This document shows positions 11,523 to 22,412 of a DNA stretch of 64,000 nucleotides, in pieces. Under the pieces are notes generated by a model, which was not told the origin of the DNA, made no database searches, and saw only the letters and a list, made by a program, of their open reading frames with translations. Source of the stretch: Lelliottia sp. JS-SCA-14 (GTDB lineage Bacteria > Pseudomonadota > Gammaproteobacteria > Enterobacterales > Enterobacteriaceae); NCBI RefSeq assembly GCF_035593345.1, contig NZ_CP141606.1:4774001-4838000 (forward strand), written 5' to 3'. Numbering within the stretch: the first letter of the stretch is position 1; each line of letters opens with the position of its first letter. The translations under genes and the position numbers were made by a program.

Positions 11523-12443
11523 ATGACTGATATCAGCCGTACTCAGGCGTGGCTTGAAAGCCTGCGTCCTAAGACCTTACCCCTGGCGTTTGCCGCCATC
11601 GTTGTGGGCACCGCTCTGGCCTGGTGGCAAGGGCATTTCGATCCCCTGGTGGCAGTCCTGGCGCTGATCACCGCCGGTTTGCTGCAAATCCTCTCGAACC
11701 TCGCCAACGACTATGGCGACGCGGTGAAAGGTAGCGACAAACCTGACCGCATCGGGCCGCTGCGCGGGATGCAGAAAGGGGTGATTACCCAGGCGCAGAT
11801 GAAGCGCGCGCTGATTATCACCGTGGTGCTGATCTGCCTGTCAGGGCTGTCGCTGGTGTCGGTCGCCTGTAAAACCACCGCGGATTTTATTGGCTTTATG
11901 GTGCTGGGGCTGCTGGCGATTATCGCGGCGATTACCTACACCGTCGGCACACGCCCGTACGGTTACATTGGCCTGGGTGATATCTCCGTGCTGGTGTTCT
12001 TCGGCTGGCTGAGCGTGATGGGAAGCTGGTATCTGCAGGCTCACACGCTGATCCCGGCGCTGTTCCTCCCGGCAACTGCCTGCGGTTTACTCGCGGCGGC
12101 GGTGTTGAACATCAACAACCTGCGCGATATCGACAGCGATCGTCTGAACGGCAAAAACACCCTGGCGGTACGCTTAGGCCCGGTGAATGCACGTCGCTAT
12201 CACACCGGTCTGCTGATGGGCGCGCTGGTCTGCCTGGCGCTGTTTAACCTGATTTCCCTGCACAGCATCTGGGGCTGGTTGTTCGTCCTGGCCGCACCGC
12301 TGCTAGTCAAACAGGCGCGCTTCGTGATGCGCGAGAAAAGCCCCGCTGCGATGCCGCCGATGCTCGAACGCACGGTAAAAGGGGCGCTGCTGACTAACCT
12401 GTTATTTGTTATCGGAATTGTGCTGAGTCAGACGGTCGGTTAA
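11523..12443 (+). CDS. menA: 1,4-dihydroxy-2-naphthoate octaprenyltransferase
   Basis: A 306-residue UbiA-family membrane prenyltransferase that attaches the octaprenyl tail to DHNA, giving demethylmenaquinone. About eight hydrophobic helices are seen. The two Asp-rich motifs are NDYGDAVKGSDKPD (about residue 61) and NNLRDIDSDRLNGKN (about residue 199). E. coli MenA is 308 residues. No clear Shine-Dalgarno is seen, but the MTDISRTQAWLESLRPKT start matches the family. Confidence 0.97.
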   Translation: MTDISRTQAWLESLRPKTLPLAFAAIVVGTALAWWQGHFDPLVAVLALITAGLLQILSNLANDYGDAVKGSDKPDRIGPLRGMQKGVITQAQMKRALIITVVLICLSGLSLVSVACKTTADFIGFMVLGLLAIIAAITYTVGTRPYGYIGLGDISVLVFFGWLSVMGSWYLQAHTLIPALFLPATACGLLAAAVLNINNLRDIDSDRLNGKNTLAVRLGPVNARRYHTGLLMGALVCLALFNLISLHSIWGWLFVLAAPLLVKQARFVMREKSPAAMPPMLERTVKGALLTNLLFVIGIVLSQTVG

Positions 12444-12535
12444 CTGACAAATATCAATTAACAATTGATGATTTTGCAAACAATGCGATTCGCGCGATAT
12501 ACTGAACACATTCGCAGCAACCAGACAGTAAACCT

Positions 12536-13021
12536 ATGAAATACGATACTTCCGAGCTTTGTGACATCTACCAGGAAGATGTCAACGTCGTGGAACCGCT
12601 GTTCTCCAACTTTGGTGGACGGTCGTCGTTTGGCGGACAGATCATCACGGTAAAATGTTTCGAGGATAACGGGTTGCTGTATGAACTTCTCGAACAGAAC
12701 GGCCGGGGTCGCATTCTGCTGGTCGATGGCGGGGGTTCAATGCGTCGCGCGTTAATCGACGCCGATCTTGCCCGTCTTGCCGTGCAAAACGAGTGGGAAG
12801 GCCTGGTGGTGTACGGTTCTGTGCGCCAGGTGGACGATCTGGAAGAGCTGGATATTGGCATCCAGGCCATCGCGGCCATTCCAGTGGGCGCGGCGGGTGA
12901 CGGCATCGGCGAAAGCGACGTGCGCGTCAACTTCGGCGGCGTGACCTTCTTCTCCGGCGACCATCTCTACGCCGACAATACCGGTATTATCCTTTCCGAA
13001 GATCCGCTGGATATCGAGTAA
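12536..13021 (+). CDS. rraA: ribonuclease E activity regulator RraA
   Basis: A 161-residue trimeric protein that binds the C-terminal scaffold of RNase E and the helicase RhlB and inhibits RNA decay. Sequence and length are as in E. coli, with the conserved [20 protein letters not shown] segment. The old name MenG is a misnomer, although the gene follows menA. A 92-bp gap containing AT-rich promoter-like DNA separates it from menA. Confidence 0.97.
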   Translation: MKYDTSELCDIYQEDVNVVEPLFSNFGGRSSFGGQIITVKCFEDNGLLYELLEQNGRGRILLVDGGGSMRRALIDADLARLAVQNEWEGLVVYGSVRQVDDLEELDIGIQAIAAIPVGAAGDGIGESDVRVNFGGVTFFSGDHLYADNTGIILSEDPLDIE

Positions 13022-13061
13022 AAAAAAAGCCGGGTGGCGCTTGCGCTTACCCGGCCTACTT
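13022..13061. repeat. REP-like palindrome between rraA and zapB
   Basis: GCCGGGTGGCGCTTGCGCTT continues to ACCCGGCCTAC, flanked by an A-run on the left and TTTT on the right. It separates two convergent genes and may act as a terminator in both directions. Confidence 0.8.
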
Positions 13062-13080
13062 TTCTGTATAAGCTACGGAA

Positions 13081-13326
13081 TTAAACCTCTTCCATACGCC
13101 CCAGCAGCGCCTGCAGACGATCCTGCCAGCCGTTCTGCTGCTCACGCAGCTGGCTGTTTTCGCGCTCTAACTCTTCGCGGCCGTGCTGAGCAGACTGCAC
13201 TTCCTGCGACAGCGAATTATTCTTTTCTTTCAGCTCTTCGATTTCCATCTGCAGCAGCGTGATGGTGTCAATCGCCTGCTGTACTTTCGATTCCAGTTTC
13301 TCAAACACTTCTAATGACATGGTCAT
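13081..13326 (-). CDS. zapB: cell division protein ZapB
   Basis: An 81-residue coiled-coil protein that links Z-ring-bound ZapA to MatP at the chromosome terminus and promotes early Z-ring assembly. Almost the whole chain is heptad-patterned ([20 protein letters not shown] and onward). The start is MTMSLEVF, preceded by AGGAG 6 nt upstream; six further in-frame codons upstream are not conserved. The length equals that of E. coli. Confidence 0.96.
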   Translation of the reverse strand: MTMSLEVFEKLESKVQQAIDTITLLQMEIEELKEKNNSLSQEVQSAQHGREELERENSQLREQQNGWQDRLQALLGRMEEV

Positions 13327-13721
13327 ACCTCTCCTGAATTGCAAGGCGACGCTTTAACGAAAACGCGCACGACATATAGTTGTCGATTGTATGGAGCGCC
13401 GTCGTCCCTGTCCAGCGGCACGCCGCGCAGATTGCGGTTTGCAACACTTTTCGGCCTGGTCCTGGTGCGTTCGCCGCATATACCCCTAAATTGTTAATAC
13501 TTTAGTTAATGAAATTATTCAGCTCTCATTTTCAGAATGATGCAAAAATGCGCTTTATGGCGCGATAACGCTCATTTTATTGACGCAGCACACACATTTT
13601 GATTTCGATATTTCTCGTTTTTGCTCGTTAACGATAAATTAACACCATGTCTACAGGACATCGTGGCTGTCCGCTGTCGCTGCGCTAACAATAACATTCA
13701 TCTTTCTTCAGGATTCCGATT
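13327..13721. promoter_or_regulatory. zapB-glpF intergenic control region
   Basis: A 395-bp AT-rich gap holds divergent promoters. Around 13595-13645 it closely resembles the E. coli glpF upstream sequence, including TTCGATATTTCTCG (13604-13617) and GCTCGTTAACGATAAA (13623-13638), which look like GlpR operator half-sites. GlpR repression lifted by glycerol-3-phosphate and CRP activation are known for glpFKX and are inferred here. I see no open reading frame or small RNA in the gap. Confidence 0.65.
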
Positions 13722-14567
13722 ATGAGTCAGACATCAACCTTAAAAGGCCAGTGCATCGCCGAGTTCCTTGGTACCGGGTTGTTGATTTTCTTCGGGGTAG
13801 GCTGTGTCGCAGCACTGAAAGTGGCGGGCGCCACCTTCGGTCAGTGGGAAATCAGCATTATCTGGGGTCTGGGCGTGGCGATGGCCATCTACCTGACCGC
13901 AGGGGTTTCCGGTGCACATCTCAACCCGGCGGTGACCATCGCGCTGTGGCTGTTCGCATGCTTCGACAAACGCAAAGTCGTACCCTACATCATTTCACAA
14001 TTTGCCGGCGCCTTTTGCGCAGCGGCATTAGTTTACGGGCTTTATTACAATCTTTTCATCGACTTCGAACAGACGCATCATATGGTGCGCGGCAGCGTCG
14101 AAAGTCTTGATCTGGCCGGTATCTTCTCCACTTATCCGAACCCACATATCAATTTTGTGCAGGCGTTCGCGGTTGAGATGGTGATTACCGCTATTCTGAT
14201 GGGCGTCATTATGGCGCTGGGCGATGACGGCAACGGCATTCCGCGTGGCCCGCTGGCACCGCTGCTGATCGGCCTGCTGATTGCGGTGATCGGCGCATCC
14301 ATGGGGCCGCTGACCGGCTTTGCGATGAACCCGGCGCGTGACCTTGGACCGAAAACCTTCGCCTTCTTCGCAGGCTGGGGCGACGTGGCCTTCACCGGCG
14401 CGAAAGATATTCCTTACTTCCTGGTGCCGCTGTTCGGCCCGATTGTAGGGGCTGCGCTGGGTGCGTTCGGCTATCGTAAATTAATTGGTCGCCACTTACC
14501 GTGCGACACCTGTGTGGAAGAAGAGAAGGAAACGACCTCTGCCACACAACAAAATGCTTCGCTGTAA
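13722..14567 (+). CDS. glpF: glycerol uptake facilitator (aquaglyceroporin)
   Basis: A 281-residue MIP-family channel for glycerol in the inner membrane. The two NPA half-helix motifs are Asn68-Pro-Ala70 and Asn203-Pro-Ala205, followed by the selectivity-filter Arg206, at exactly the E. coli positions. Six membrane spans are visible. It is the first gene of glpFKX, and GlpK lies 21 bp downstream so that glycerol is trapped by phosphorylation on entry. Confidence 0.98.
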   Translation: MSQTSTLKGQCIAEFLGTGLLIFFGVGCVAALKVAGATFGQWEISIIWGLGVAMAIYLTAGVSGAHLNPAVTIALWLFACFDKRKVVPYIISQFAGAFCAAALVYGLYYNLFIDFEQTHHMVRGSVESLDLAGIFSTYPNPHINFVQAFAVEMVITAILMGVIMALGDDGNGIPRGPLAPLLIGLLIAVIGASMGPLTGFAMNPARDLGPKTFAFFAGWGDVAFTGAKDIPYFLVPLFGPIVGAALGAFGYRKLIGRHLPCDTCVEEEKETTSATQQNASL

Positions 14568-16097
<1,530 letters not shown>

Positions 16098-16107
16098 TTC
16101 GACCATT

Positions 16108-16192
16108 CCCCTCACCCTAACCCTCTCCCAAAGGGAGAGGGAACTCGCCGGTTTTCTCCCTCTCCCCGTGGGAGAGGGCCGGGGTGAGGGCA
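16108..16192. repeat. CCCTCTCCC-type composite palindromic repeat
   Basis: Two 9-bp hairpins (CCCTCTCCC/GGGAGAGGG at 16121-16141 and a second at about 16157-16178) lie between outer arms reading CCTCACCCTAA on the left and GGGGTGAGGG on the right. The whole element is therefore an inverted repeat. It separates glpK and glpX. Related copies are at 299-319 and 41758-41884. Confidence 0.8.
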
Positions 16193-16259
16193 TCAAACCG
16201 CACCCTCGACCACTCTGTGATAAACTTCGTGCAATTCCTTTTGACTGCACGAGTATCTG

Positions 16260-17270
16260 ATGAGACGTGAACTTGCTATCGAATTCTCCCGCGTAACCGA
16301 AGCCGCCGCCCTGGCGGGCTACAAATGGTTAGGCCGCGGCGATAAAAATATCGCTGACGGTGCTGCCGTCCACGCGATGCGCATTATGCTCAACCAGGTC
16401 AACATTGACGGTACCATCGTCATCGGCGAAGGCGAGATCGACGAAGCGCCGATGCTTTTCATCGGTGAAAAAGTCGGGACCGGCAACGGCGACGCCGTGG
16501 ATATCGCCGTCGACCCGATCGAAGGCACCCGCATGACCGCCATGGGTCAGGCCAACGCGCTGGCGGTACTGGCCGTCGGCGACAAAGGCTGCTTCCTCAA
16601 CGCCCCTGATATGTACATGGAAAAGCTGATTGTCGGGCCGGGCGCAAAAGGATCTATCGATCTTAACCTGCCGCTGGAAGAGAACCTGCGCAATGTCGCT
16701 GCCGCGCTGGGTAAACCGCTCGGCGAACTCACCGTCACCATTCTGGCAAAACCGCGCCACGACGCCACCATTGCGCAGATGCAGCAGCTGGGCGTGCGGG
16801 TGTTTGCCATTCCTGACGGCGACGTCGCGGCGTCGATTCTGACCTGTATGCCAGACAGCGAAGTCGATGTGCTGTATGGCATCGGCGGCGCACCGGAAGG
16901 TGTGGTGTCTGCCGCGGTCATTCGCGCGCTGGACGGCGATATGCAGGGCCGCCTGCTGGCGCGTCATGACGTCAAAGGCGACAGCGAAGAGAACCGTCGC
17001 ATCGGCGAAGACGAGCTGGCACGCTGCAAAGCGATGGGCATCGAGGCCAACAAAGTGCTGCGCCTCGACGAGATGGCGCGCAGCGATAACGTCATCTTCT
17101 CCGCCACCGGCATCACCAAAGGCGATCTGCTGGACGGCATCACCCGCAAGGGCAATATGGCGACCACCGAAACCCTGCTGATTCGCGGCAAATCCCGCAC
17201 TATCCGCCGCATTCAGTCGATTCACTATCTCGATCGCAAAGACCCGAACGTACAGACGCACATTCTGTAA
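16260..17270 (+). CDS. glpX: fructose-1,6-bisphosphatase, class II
   Basis: A 336-residue enzyme that hydrolyses fructose-1,6-bisphosphate in gluconeogenesis, which growth on glycerol or rhamnose needs. The metal and catalytic motif is VDPIEGT with Asp85, Glu88 and Thr90. Acidic residues of the GEGEIDEAPM segment (57-65) help bind metal. The gene completes the glp operon, although the 162-bp repeat-bearing gap after glpK may allow an extra promoter or partial termination. Confidence 0.97.
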   Translation: MRRELAIEFSRVTEAAALAGYKWLGRGDKNIADGAAVHAMRIMLNQVNIDGTIVIGEGEIDEAPMLFIGEKVGTGNGDAVDIAVDPIEGTRMTAMGQANALAVLAVGDKGCFLNAPDMYMEKLIVGPGAKGSIDLNLPLEENLRNVAAALGKPLGELTVTILAKPRHDATIAQMQQLGVRVFAIPDGDVAASILTCMPDSEVDVLYGIGGAPEGVVSAAVIRALDGDMQGRLLARHDVKGDSEENRRIGEDELARCKAMGIEANKVLRLDEMARSDNVIFSATGITKGDLLDGITRKGNMATTETLLIRGKSRTIRRIQSIHYLDRKDPNVQTHIL

Positions 17271-17366
17271 GGCAATTTGTTCGAATGAGCTTTCCAGCCG
17301 CAGCAGGCTGGAAATCTCCCTCGCAAGAATGGAAGATAGCGTAAGAAAACAGCTCAGGAGAATGTT

Positions 17367-18113
17367 ATGGCGGAGTGGGTAACAGGAAAAGTCACTAAGG
17401 TAGAGTTCTGGACCGATGCACTATTTAGCCTCACCGTGCATGCTCCCATTCACCCTTTTACCGCCGGGCAATTCGCCAAGCTGGGGCTGGAGATTGACGG
17501 CGAACGCGTGCAGCGCGCCTATTCCTACGTCAATGCGCCCGATAATCCGGATCTGGAGTTTTATCTGGTCACCGTGCCTGACGGTAAACTAAGTCCGCGT
17601 CTGGCAGCGTTGAAACCGGGCGATGAAGTTCAGATCGTCAGCGAAGCGGCGGGTTTCTTCGTGCTGGAGGAGATTCCAGACTGCGACACCCTGTGGATGC
17701 TGGCGACCGGCACCGCCATCGGGCCATATCTGTCCATTTTGCAGTACGGACAGGATCTGGAGCGGTTCAACAATATCGTGCTGGTTCACGCCGCGCGCTA
17801 TGCCGCCGACCTGAGCTATCTCCCGCTGATGCAGGAACTGGAAAAGCGTTACGAAGGGAAGCTGAAAATCCAGACCGTGGTGAGCCGCGAAACGGCGGAA
17901 GGCTCGCTGACCGGGCGCGTTCCGGCGCTGATTGAGAGCGGAGAGCTTGAAGCAGCCGTTGGGCTGACGATGACCACCGAAAACAGCCACGTGATGCTGT
18001 GCGGTAACCCGCAGATGGTGCGCGATACCCAGCAGTTGCTGAAAGATTCCCGGCAGATGACCAAACACTTGCGTCGTCGACCGGGCCATATGACCGCTGA
18101 ACACTACTGGTGA
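17367..18113 (+). CDS. fpr: ferredoxin/flavodoxin-NADP+ reductase
   Basis: A 248-residue FAD protein that passes electrons from NADPH to flavodoxin or ferredoxin and is part of the SoxRS response in E. coli. The FAD motif RAYSYVNAP (about 50-58) and the NADP motif ATGTAIGPYLS (about 112-122) are present. The C-terminus ends in tryptophan, as in the bacterial subclass. AGGAG precedes the ATG. Its stop codon abuts that of the convergent yiiR. Confidence 0.97.
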   Translation: MAEWVTGKVTKVEFWTDALFSLTVHAPIHPFTAGQFAKLGLEIDGERVQRAYSYVNAPDNPDLEFYLVTVPDGKLSPRLAALKPGDEVQIVSEAAGFFVLEEIPDCDTLWMLATGTAIGPYLSILQYGQDLERFNNIVLVHAARYAADLSYLPLMQELEKRYEGKLKIQTVVSRETAEGSLTGRVPALIESGELEAAVGLTMTTENSHVMLCGNPQMVRDTQQLLKDSRQMTKHLRRRPGHMTAEHYW

Positions 18114-18533
18114 TCAGAGGTACTTCACGTCCAGGGTGTCTTTCCCGTATTTATTTTCGCCCTGGGTGCCAACAAACGCGCCCAGGTCGATCACGGTCAT
18201 CACAAAAATGACGGTCGGGATCAGTTTGCCCACCACCCACGGCAGAATGGACGGCAACATCGACCAGTTTCCTGCGACCAGCATCCACGCCAGAATGATC
18301 AGCAGCGCCCACAGGCCGGAGCGTCCGCGATCGTGCAGACGTTTAACCATCACCGACGCCGTTGGCCAGAGCAGACACACCAGCGCAAACGCCGCCGTTT
18401 GGGTGCCCAGCCAGTTGCTGTAGGCCAGGCCGAAAAGCACCAGCATCGCGACAATCCACGTACTAATCCAGATCCAAAAATCACGGCGTCCAATACGCCC
18501 TTTGAATGAAAACAACCACTGCTGTATGGTCAT
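18114..18533 (-). CDS. yiiR: DUF805 inner-membrane protein YiiR
   Basis: A 139-residue DUF805 protein of unknown function with four hydrophobic helices. I start at MTIQQWLFSFKGRIGRRDFW, after AGGAAC; the FKGRIGRRDFW motif is the usual DUF805 opening and a 20-codon upstream extension is not conserved. The C-terminus GTQGENKYGKD is also conserved. It stands alone between convergent fpr and divergent yiiQ, as in E. coli. Confidence 0.92.
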   Translation of the reverse strand: MTIQQWLFSFKGRIGRRDFWIWISTWIVAMLVLFGLAYSNWLGTQTAAFALVCLLWPTASVMVKRLHDRGRSGLWALLIILAWMLVAGNWSMLPSILPWVVGKLIPTVIFVMTVIDLGAFVGTQGENKYGKDTLDVKYL

Positions 18534-18645
18534 GTCAGGTTCCTTATTATCGTATGGCGCGTAGTTTACCCTGGAGTGGTGACTTTTTGACAAGCAGACC
18601 AGATATCGTTTTAATCATGAACAGTAACGTACAGGGACAATCTTC

Positions 18646-19236
18646 ATGAAAAGTTGGGCTTACTCTTTTTGGCTGTGTTGCACCCTGCTGAGCGCCAGCT
18701 TTTCCATTTTCGCCGCCGACGCGCCGGCGACTGCGCCCTATCTTTTGCAGGGCGCGCCGTCGTTTGATCAGTCGATCAGTGAGTTTCGCGAAGCCTTCAA
18801 CAAAGAGAACCCGAAACTGCCGTTGGGCGAATTCCGCGCCATCGACAGCGCCCGCGATACCCCTACCCTGACCCGCGCCGCCAGCAAAATTAACGAAAAC
18901 CTGTACGCCTCCACGGCGCTGGAGCGCGGCACGCTGAAGATCAAAAGCATGCAAATCACCTGGTTGCCGATTCAGGGGCCAGAGCAAAAAGCCGCGAAAG
19001 CCAAAGCGCTGGAGTACATGAGCGCCATTTTGCGCGCCTTCACCCCGATTCTGACCAAAGCCCAGAGTCAGCAAAAGCTGCAAAAACTGCTGACCAGCGG
19101 CAAAAACAAACGCTACTACGCCGAAACGGAAGGCGCGATCCGCTATGTTGTCGCAGATAACGGCGAAAAGGGACTGACCTTCGCTGTTGAACCGATTAAG
19201 CTGGCACTATCTGACGCACTCGGAGGGGCGAATTAA
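18646..19236 (+). CDS. yiiQ: DUF1454 exported protein YiiQ
   Basis: A 196-residue protein with a signal peptide (MKSWAYSFWLCCTLLSASFS, cleavage probably after IFA at 23). The mature part is soluble and rich in lysine. E. coli has yiiQ at the same place before tpiA, and it belongs to DUF1454. Function is unknown; a periplasmic location is inferred. Confidence 0.92.
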   Translation: MKSWAYSFWLCCTLLSASFSIFAADAPATAPYLLQGAPSFDQSISEFREAFNKENPKLPLGEFRAIDSARDTPTLTRAASKINENLYASTALERGTLKIKSMQITWLPIQGPEQKAAKAKALEYMSAILRAFTPILTKAQSQQKLQKLLTSGKNKRYYAETEGAIRYVVADNGEKGLTFAVEPIKLALSDALGGAN

Positions 19237-19347
19237 TGACAAAAAGCAAAGCCTTTCGAGGGAAAATCTCTATACTGATTCACAGACCATGCTGCTCTCA
19301 CGGGCGGCCATAATCCTTAATTCGCTTATTGAGCGTGGAGAATTGAA

Positions 19348-20115
19348 ATGCGACATCCTTTAGTGATGGGTAACTGGAAACTGAACGGCAGCCGCCACAT
19401 GGTAAACGAGCTGATTGCCAACCTGCGTAAAGAGCTGGCTGGCGTGACCGGCTGTGCGGTAGCGATCGCTCCACCAGACATCTATCTGGATCTGGCTAAA
19501 CACGCCGCTGACGGCAGCCACATCGTGCTGGGCGCACAGAATGTGGACGTTAACCTGTCTGGCGCATTCACCGGTGAAACCTCTGCAGAAATGCTGAAAG
19601 ATATCGGCGCACAGTACATCATCATCGGTCACTCTGAGCGTCGTACTTACCACAAAGAATCCGACGAGTTCATCGCGAAGAAATTCGCTGTGCTGAAAGA
19701 ACAGGGTCTGACTCCGGTTCTGTGCATCGGTGAAACCGAAGCAGAAAACGAAGCGGGCAAAACCGAAGAAGTGTGCGCACGTCAGATCGACGCAGTGCTG
19801 AAAACTCAGGGCGCAGCAGCGTTCGAAGGCGTGGTTATCGCTTACGAACCAGTCTGGGCGATCGGTACCGGCAAATCTGCGACTCCAGCGCAGGCACAGG
19901 CTGTTCACAAATTTATCCGTGACCACATTGCTAAAGCCGACGCGAAAGTGGCTGAGCAAGTGATCATTCAGTACGGCGGTTCTGTAAATGCGTCTAACGC
20001 AGCAGAGCTGTTCACCCAGCCGGACATCGACGGCGCGCTGGTTGGCGGCGCATCCCTGAAAGCAGACGCTTTCGCGGTGATCGTTAAAGCAGCAGAAGCG
20101 GCTAAACAGGCTTAA
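19348..20115 (+). CDS. tpiA: triosephosphate isomerase
   Basis: A 255-residue TIM barrel interconverting DHAP and glyceraldehyde-3-phosphate. Catalytic residues: Lys11 in GNWKLNG, His95 in IIIGHSERR and Glu167 in [11 protein letters not shown], with loop 6 following. It is needed to use the DHAP formed by rhamnulose-1-phosphate aldolase and by glycerol catabolism. GGAG lies before the ATG. A REP-like element follows its stop. Confidence 0.99.
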   Translation: MRHPLVMGNWKLNGSRHMVNELIANLRKELAGVTGCAVAIAPPDIYLDLAKHAADGSHIVLGAQNVDVNLSGAFTGETSAEMLKDIGAQYIIIGHSERRTYHKESDEFIAKKFAVLKEQGLTPVLCIGETEAENEAGKTEEVCARQIDAVLKTQGAAAFEGVVIAYEPVWAIGTGKSATPAQAQAVHKFIRDHIAKADAKVAEQVIIQYGGSVNASNAAELFTQPDIDGALVGGASLKADAFAVIVKAAEAAKQA

Positions 20116-20150
20116 TTGCCGATGTGGCGGGTGAGCCCCGCCCATGAGTC

Positions 20151-20182
20151 GTAGGCCCGGTAAGGCGAAGCCGCCACCGGGT
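20151..20182. repeat. REP-like palindrome 3' of tpiA
   Basis: GTAGGCCCGGTAAGGCGAAG continues into CCGCCACCGGG and a run of seven T, so it can also serve as the tpiA terminator. The convergent SLC13 gene ends just after it. Confidence 0.8.
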
Positions 20183-20186
20183 TTTT

Positions 20187-21491
20187 TTACAGCCGTCCCA
20201 ACACGCTAAACCACAGATAATCCAGCGGCAGCAGCACCACATACGTCGCCACCGCCAGCGCCAGACACAGCAACATCCCCGCTCTCGCAGGCACTTTCCC
20301 GAGCCCCATCGCCACCACAATCGGCGACGCCTGATACGGCAGCAGCGGCGTGGAATATCCCAGCACCTGAATCATAATCACCGACAGCAGCGGAAAACCG
20401 GTCGCATCCGAGAAACTTTGCGCCAGGGTGGTGTACAGCGCGGGCACGCCGTTGGCGGTCATGATGAAGTTGAGCGCCGTGGTGATGCCAGTCAGGGCAA
20501 GGAAACTGGTGAAGGGTTTATCCGCATCGAGCGGCATCAGGCGCAGCAGCGCCTCACCGACGGCGCTACCGATACCCGTTTGCGTCACGGTGATCGCCAG
20601 CCCCAGAATTCCTGCCACATAGATGCAGGTGCGCATATTCACCCCCGCCGAAAACTCTTCGCCGGTGATAAACCCAATGCGCGGCAGCATCACAATCACC
20701 GACGCCGCCAGCCCCGTCCAGGCCGGGCCTACGCCGTGCCAGCTCTCCGTCACCCACATCACCAGCACCACCGCCAGCAGCCACGCCAGACGCTTCTCAT
20801 CGCGCCCCATCGGCTCAGCGGGGACGAGATCCCGCGCGGGTTTCGGCGCGCCTGGGAACAGCCAGCAGATCAGACCGATCAGAATCAGTCCTTTGAGAAT
20901 ACCGAGTACCGGCGTATGCAGCAGCAGATAGGGCACGTAGTTCAGGTGGATACCGTATGAGCCTTCCGCCGCGCCGCTCATCACGAGGTTCGGGACGTTA
21001 GCGGGCAGGATGGTCGCCGAGAGTTGAAAAGTGCCGAACCCGACGGCCAGCGCCAGGCCATACCACGCCCGCGAGCCGTCCGCGATGCTGGCCCGTTTCG
21101 CCATCGCCGCCACAATCGGCATCAATAGCGCGATGCGGCCCATATTCGACGGCATCACGAACGCGAGGGCGTAACTCAGCAACACCACGCTCGCCACCAT
21201 CAGCGGCCACGAATCGGTGAGTTTCGCCGAGAGCGCCCGCGCGGCCCTGTCCGCCAGGCCCGTTTTACGGATCGCCACGCCGAGCACGAATCCGCTGAAC
21301 ACCAGCCAAAACGCCGAGGACGCAAAGCCGCCAAAAATCACATCCGGTGGCGCGATTTTGGCGGTCATCGCCGCCGTGAAGAACAGCAGCGCGGTGATAA
21401 ATTCCGGCAGGAGCGAGGTCGCCCACAGCACGATGGTGACGCCAACGATAACCGAGGGCAGGAACAGTGGGTGGGTAAACCAGAGCGACAT
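20187..21491 (-). CDS. SLC13/DASS-type anion permease
   Basis: A 434-residue membrane protein with about 11-12 hydrophobic helices. It belongs by appearance to the divalent-anion:sodium symporter (SLC13, CitT/ArsB-like) group: two internally related halves, a GFVLGVAIRKTGLADRAA cytoplasmic segment, and paired re-entrant-loop regions near MPSNMGRIALLMP and TANGVPALYTTLA. Possible substrates are C4-dicarboxylates, sulfate or another organic anion; the sequence does not decide. AGGAG precedes the ATG. It has no partner gene and lies between tpiA and cdh, where E. coli has nothing. Confidence 0.8.
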   Translation of the reverse strand: MSLWFTHPLFLPSVIVGVTIVLWATSLLPEFITALLFFTAAMTAKIAPPDVIFGGFASSAFWLVFSGFVLGVAIRKTGLADRAARALSAKLTDSWPLMVASVVLLSYALAFVMPSNMGRIALLMPIVAAMAKRASIADGSRAWYGLALAVGFGTFQLSATILPANVPNLVMSGAAEGSYGIHLNYVPYLLLHTPVLGILKGLILIGLICWLFPGAPKPARDLVPAEPMGRDEKRLAWLLAVVLVMWVTESWHGVGPAWTGLAASVIVMLPRIGFITGEEFSAGVNMRTCIYVAGILGLAITVTQTGIGSAVGEALLRLMPLDADKPFTSFLALTGITTALNFIMTANGVPALYTTLAQSFSDATGFPLLSVIMIQVLGYSTPLLPYQASPIVVAMGLGKVPARAGMLLCLALAVATYVVLLPLDYLWFSVLGRL

Positions 21492-21564
21492 ACCTGTCTC
21501 CTGTAGATTTTTTCAGCAAGTCTACGGGGACAGGCAGCGCGAGTAAACGCGATTTATGGTGGGG

Positions 21565-22308
21565 TTACTGGAGGATACGGCATTGATGATCCTGCAATTC
21601 CTCAGCGGACGCGCGGTTAAGCAGCAGCAGATTGCGCTCCGTCGCCAGCAGCACAAAGGAGCCGTCGGACTGCTGGGCCATCGCCAGCGCAAAGCGGCCC
21701 ATGTGCTCGCGCGCTTCCGGCAGTTCATCGGCAAGCATCATAAACGGACTGCGCTGCACCAGCTCGTTTTCCGTCACCCGTCGCGCCAGATATTCATGCC
21801 CTTCCAGCCCGCCGGGGAACGGCAGCCACTGGGTGCTGATCTGCCCCTGATTCGCATCCAGCTTTTCCCGCACGTCGGCGCGCAGGCAGGAGATGTGGAT
21901 ATGGAAGTGATTCTGCGTGCGTCCGGTCGGGGAGTTGATGGTCAGGGAGACCGCGCTGTCAGGCACATCTGCCCCGCGTTTCATGCTCATAAAATTGCGC
22001 GACTGCCACGCCAGCCAGAAGAAGTTCGGCGTTTGCGGCTCGGTCAGCAGCGGGCTTTCGGTGCCGTTGATGCGGTACGTCGGCATCAGGAGATACTGCA
22101 GCGGGCCGTTACGGTCTTTAAACACCACATACCCGGCGTCCGGTTTAACCTGCGCGCACGGCGCGGGCTGACGGTTGTTCAGCTGATTCGGCACACACTG
22201 GTCGAGAACGATGTGGCGTAACGCGTCGGGATTGCCGGTCTTCATCCACAGCAAGCCGCCAGCGGCGAGGACAACGACAGCCACAATGAGGGCAATGATC
22301 TTCTTCAT
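21565..22308 (-). CDS. cdh: CDP-diacylglycerol pyrophosphatase
   Basis: A 247-residue protein that hydrolyses CDP-diacylglycerol to CMP and phosphatidate. An N-terminal membrane anchor ([20 protein letters not shown]) places it on the inner membrane facing the periplasm. The HIT-like histidine cluster is NHFHIHIS (about residue 150). I start at MKKIIA after GGGAAC; 16 more upstream codons are not conserved. E. coli Cdh is 251 residues. It sits beside sbp as in E. coli. Confidence 0.94.
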   Translation of the reverse strand: MKKIIALIVAVVVLAAGGLLWMKTGNPDALRHIVLDQCVPNQLNNRQPAPCAQVKPDAGYVVFKDRNGPLQYLLMPTYRINGTESPLLTEPQTPNFFWLAWQSRNFMSMKRGADVPDSAVSLTINSPTGRTQNHFHIHISCLRADVREKLDANQGQISTQWLPFPGGLEGHEYLARRVTENELVQRSPFMMLADELPEAREHMGRFALAMAQQSDGSFVLLATERNLLLLNRASAEELQDHQCRILQ

Positions 22309-22367
22309 AACGCGTTCCCTGTTTTCGTAAGAGGCGAAAGAGTAACGCAAAATCATGACAAATAAAA

Positions 22368-22396
22368 AAGCCCGGCGGATTTCTCGCGCCGGGCCA
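22368..22396 (-). terminator. terminator of sbp
   Basis: On the minus strand the stem GCCCGGCG / CGCCGGGC is followed by a run of six T, just downstream of the sbp stop. Confidence 0.88.
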
Positions 22397-22412
22397 CCGT
22401 GTCATGCGTTGA

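Noticed and set aside
13379..13600. Possible small gene or sRNA in the zapB-glpF gap.
   Set aside because: No frame with a start and ribosome binding site and no terminator hairpin; the region reads as promoter DNA.
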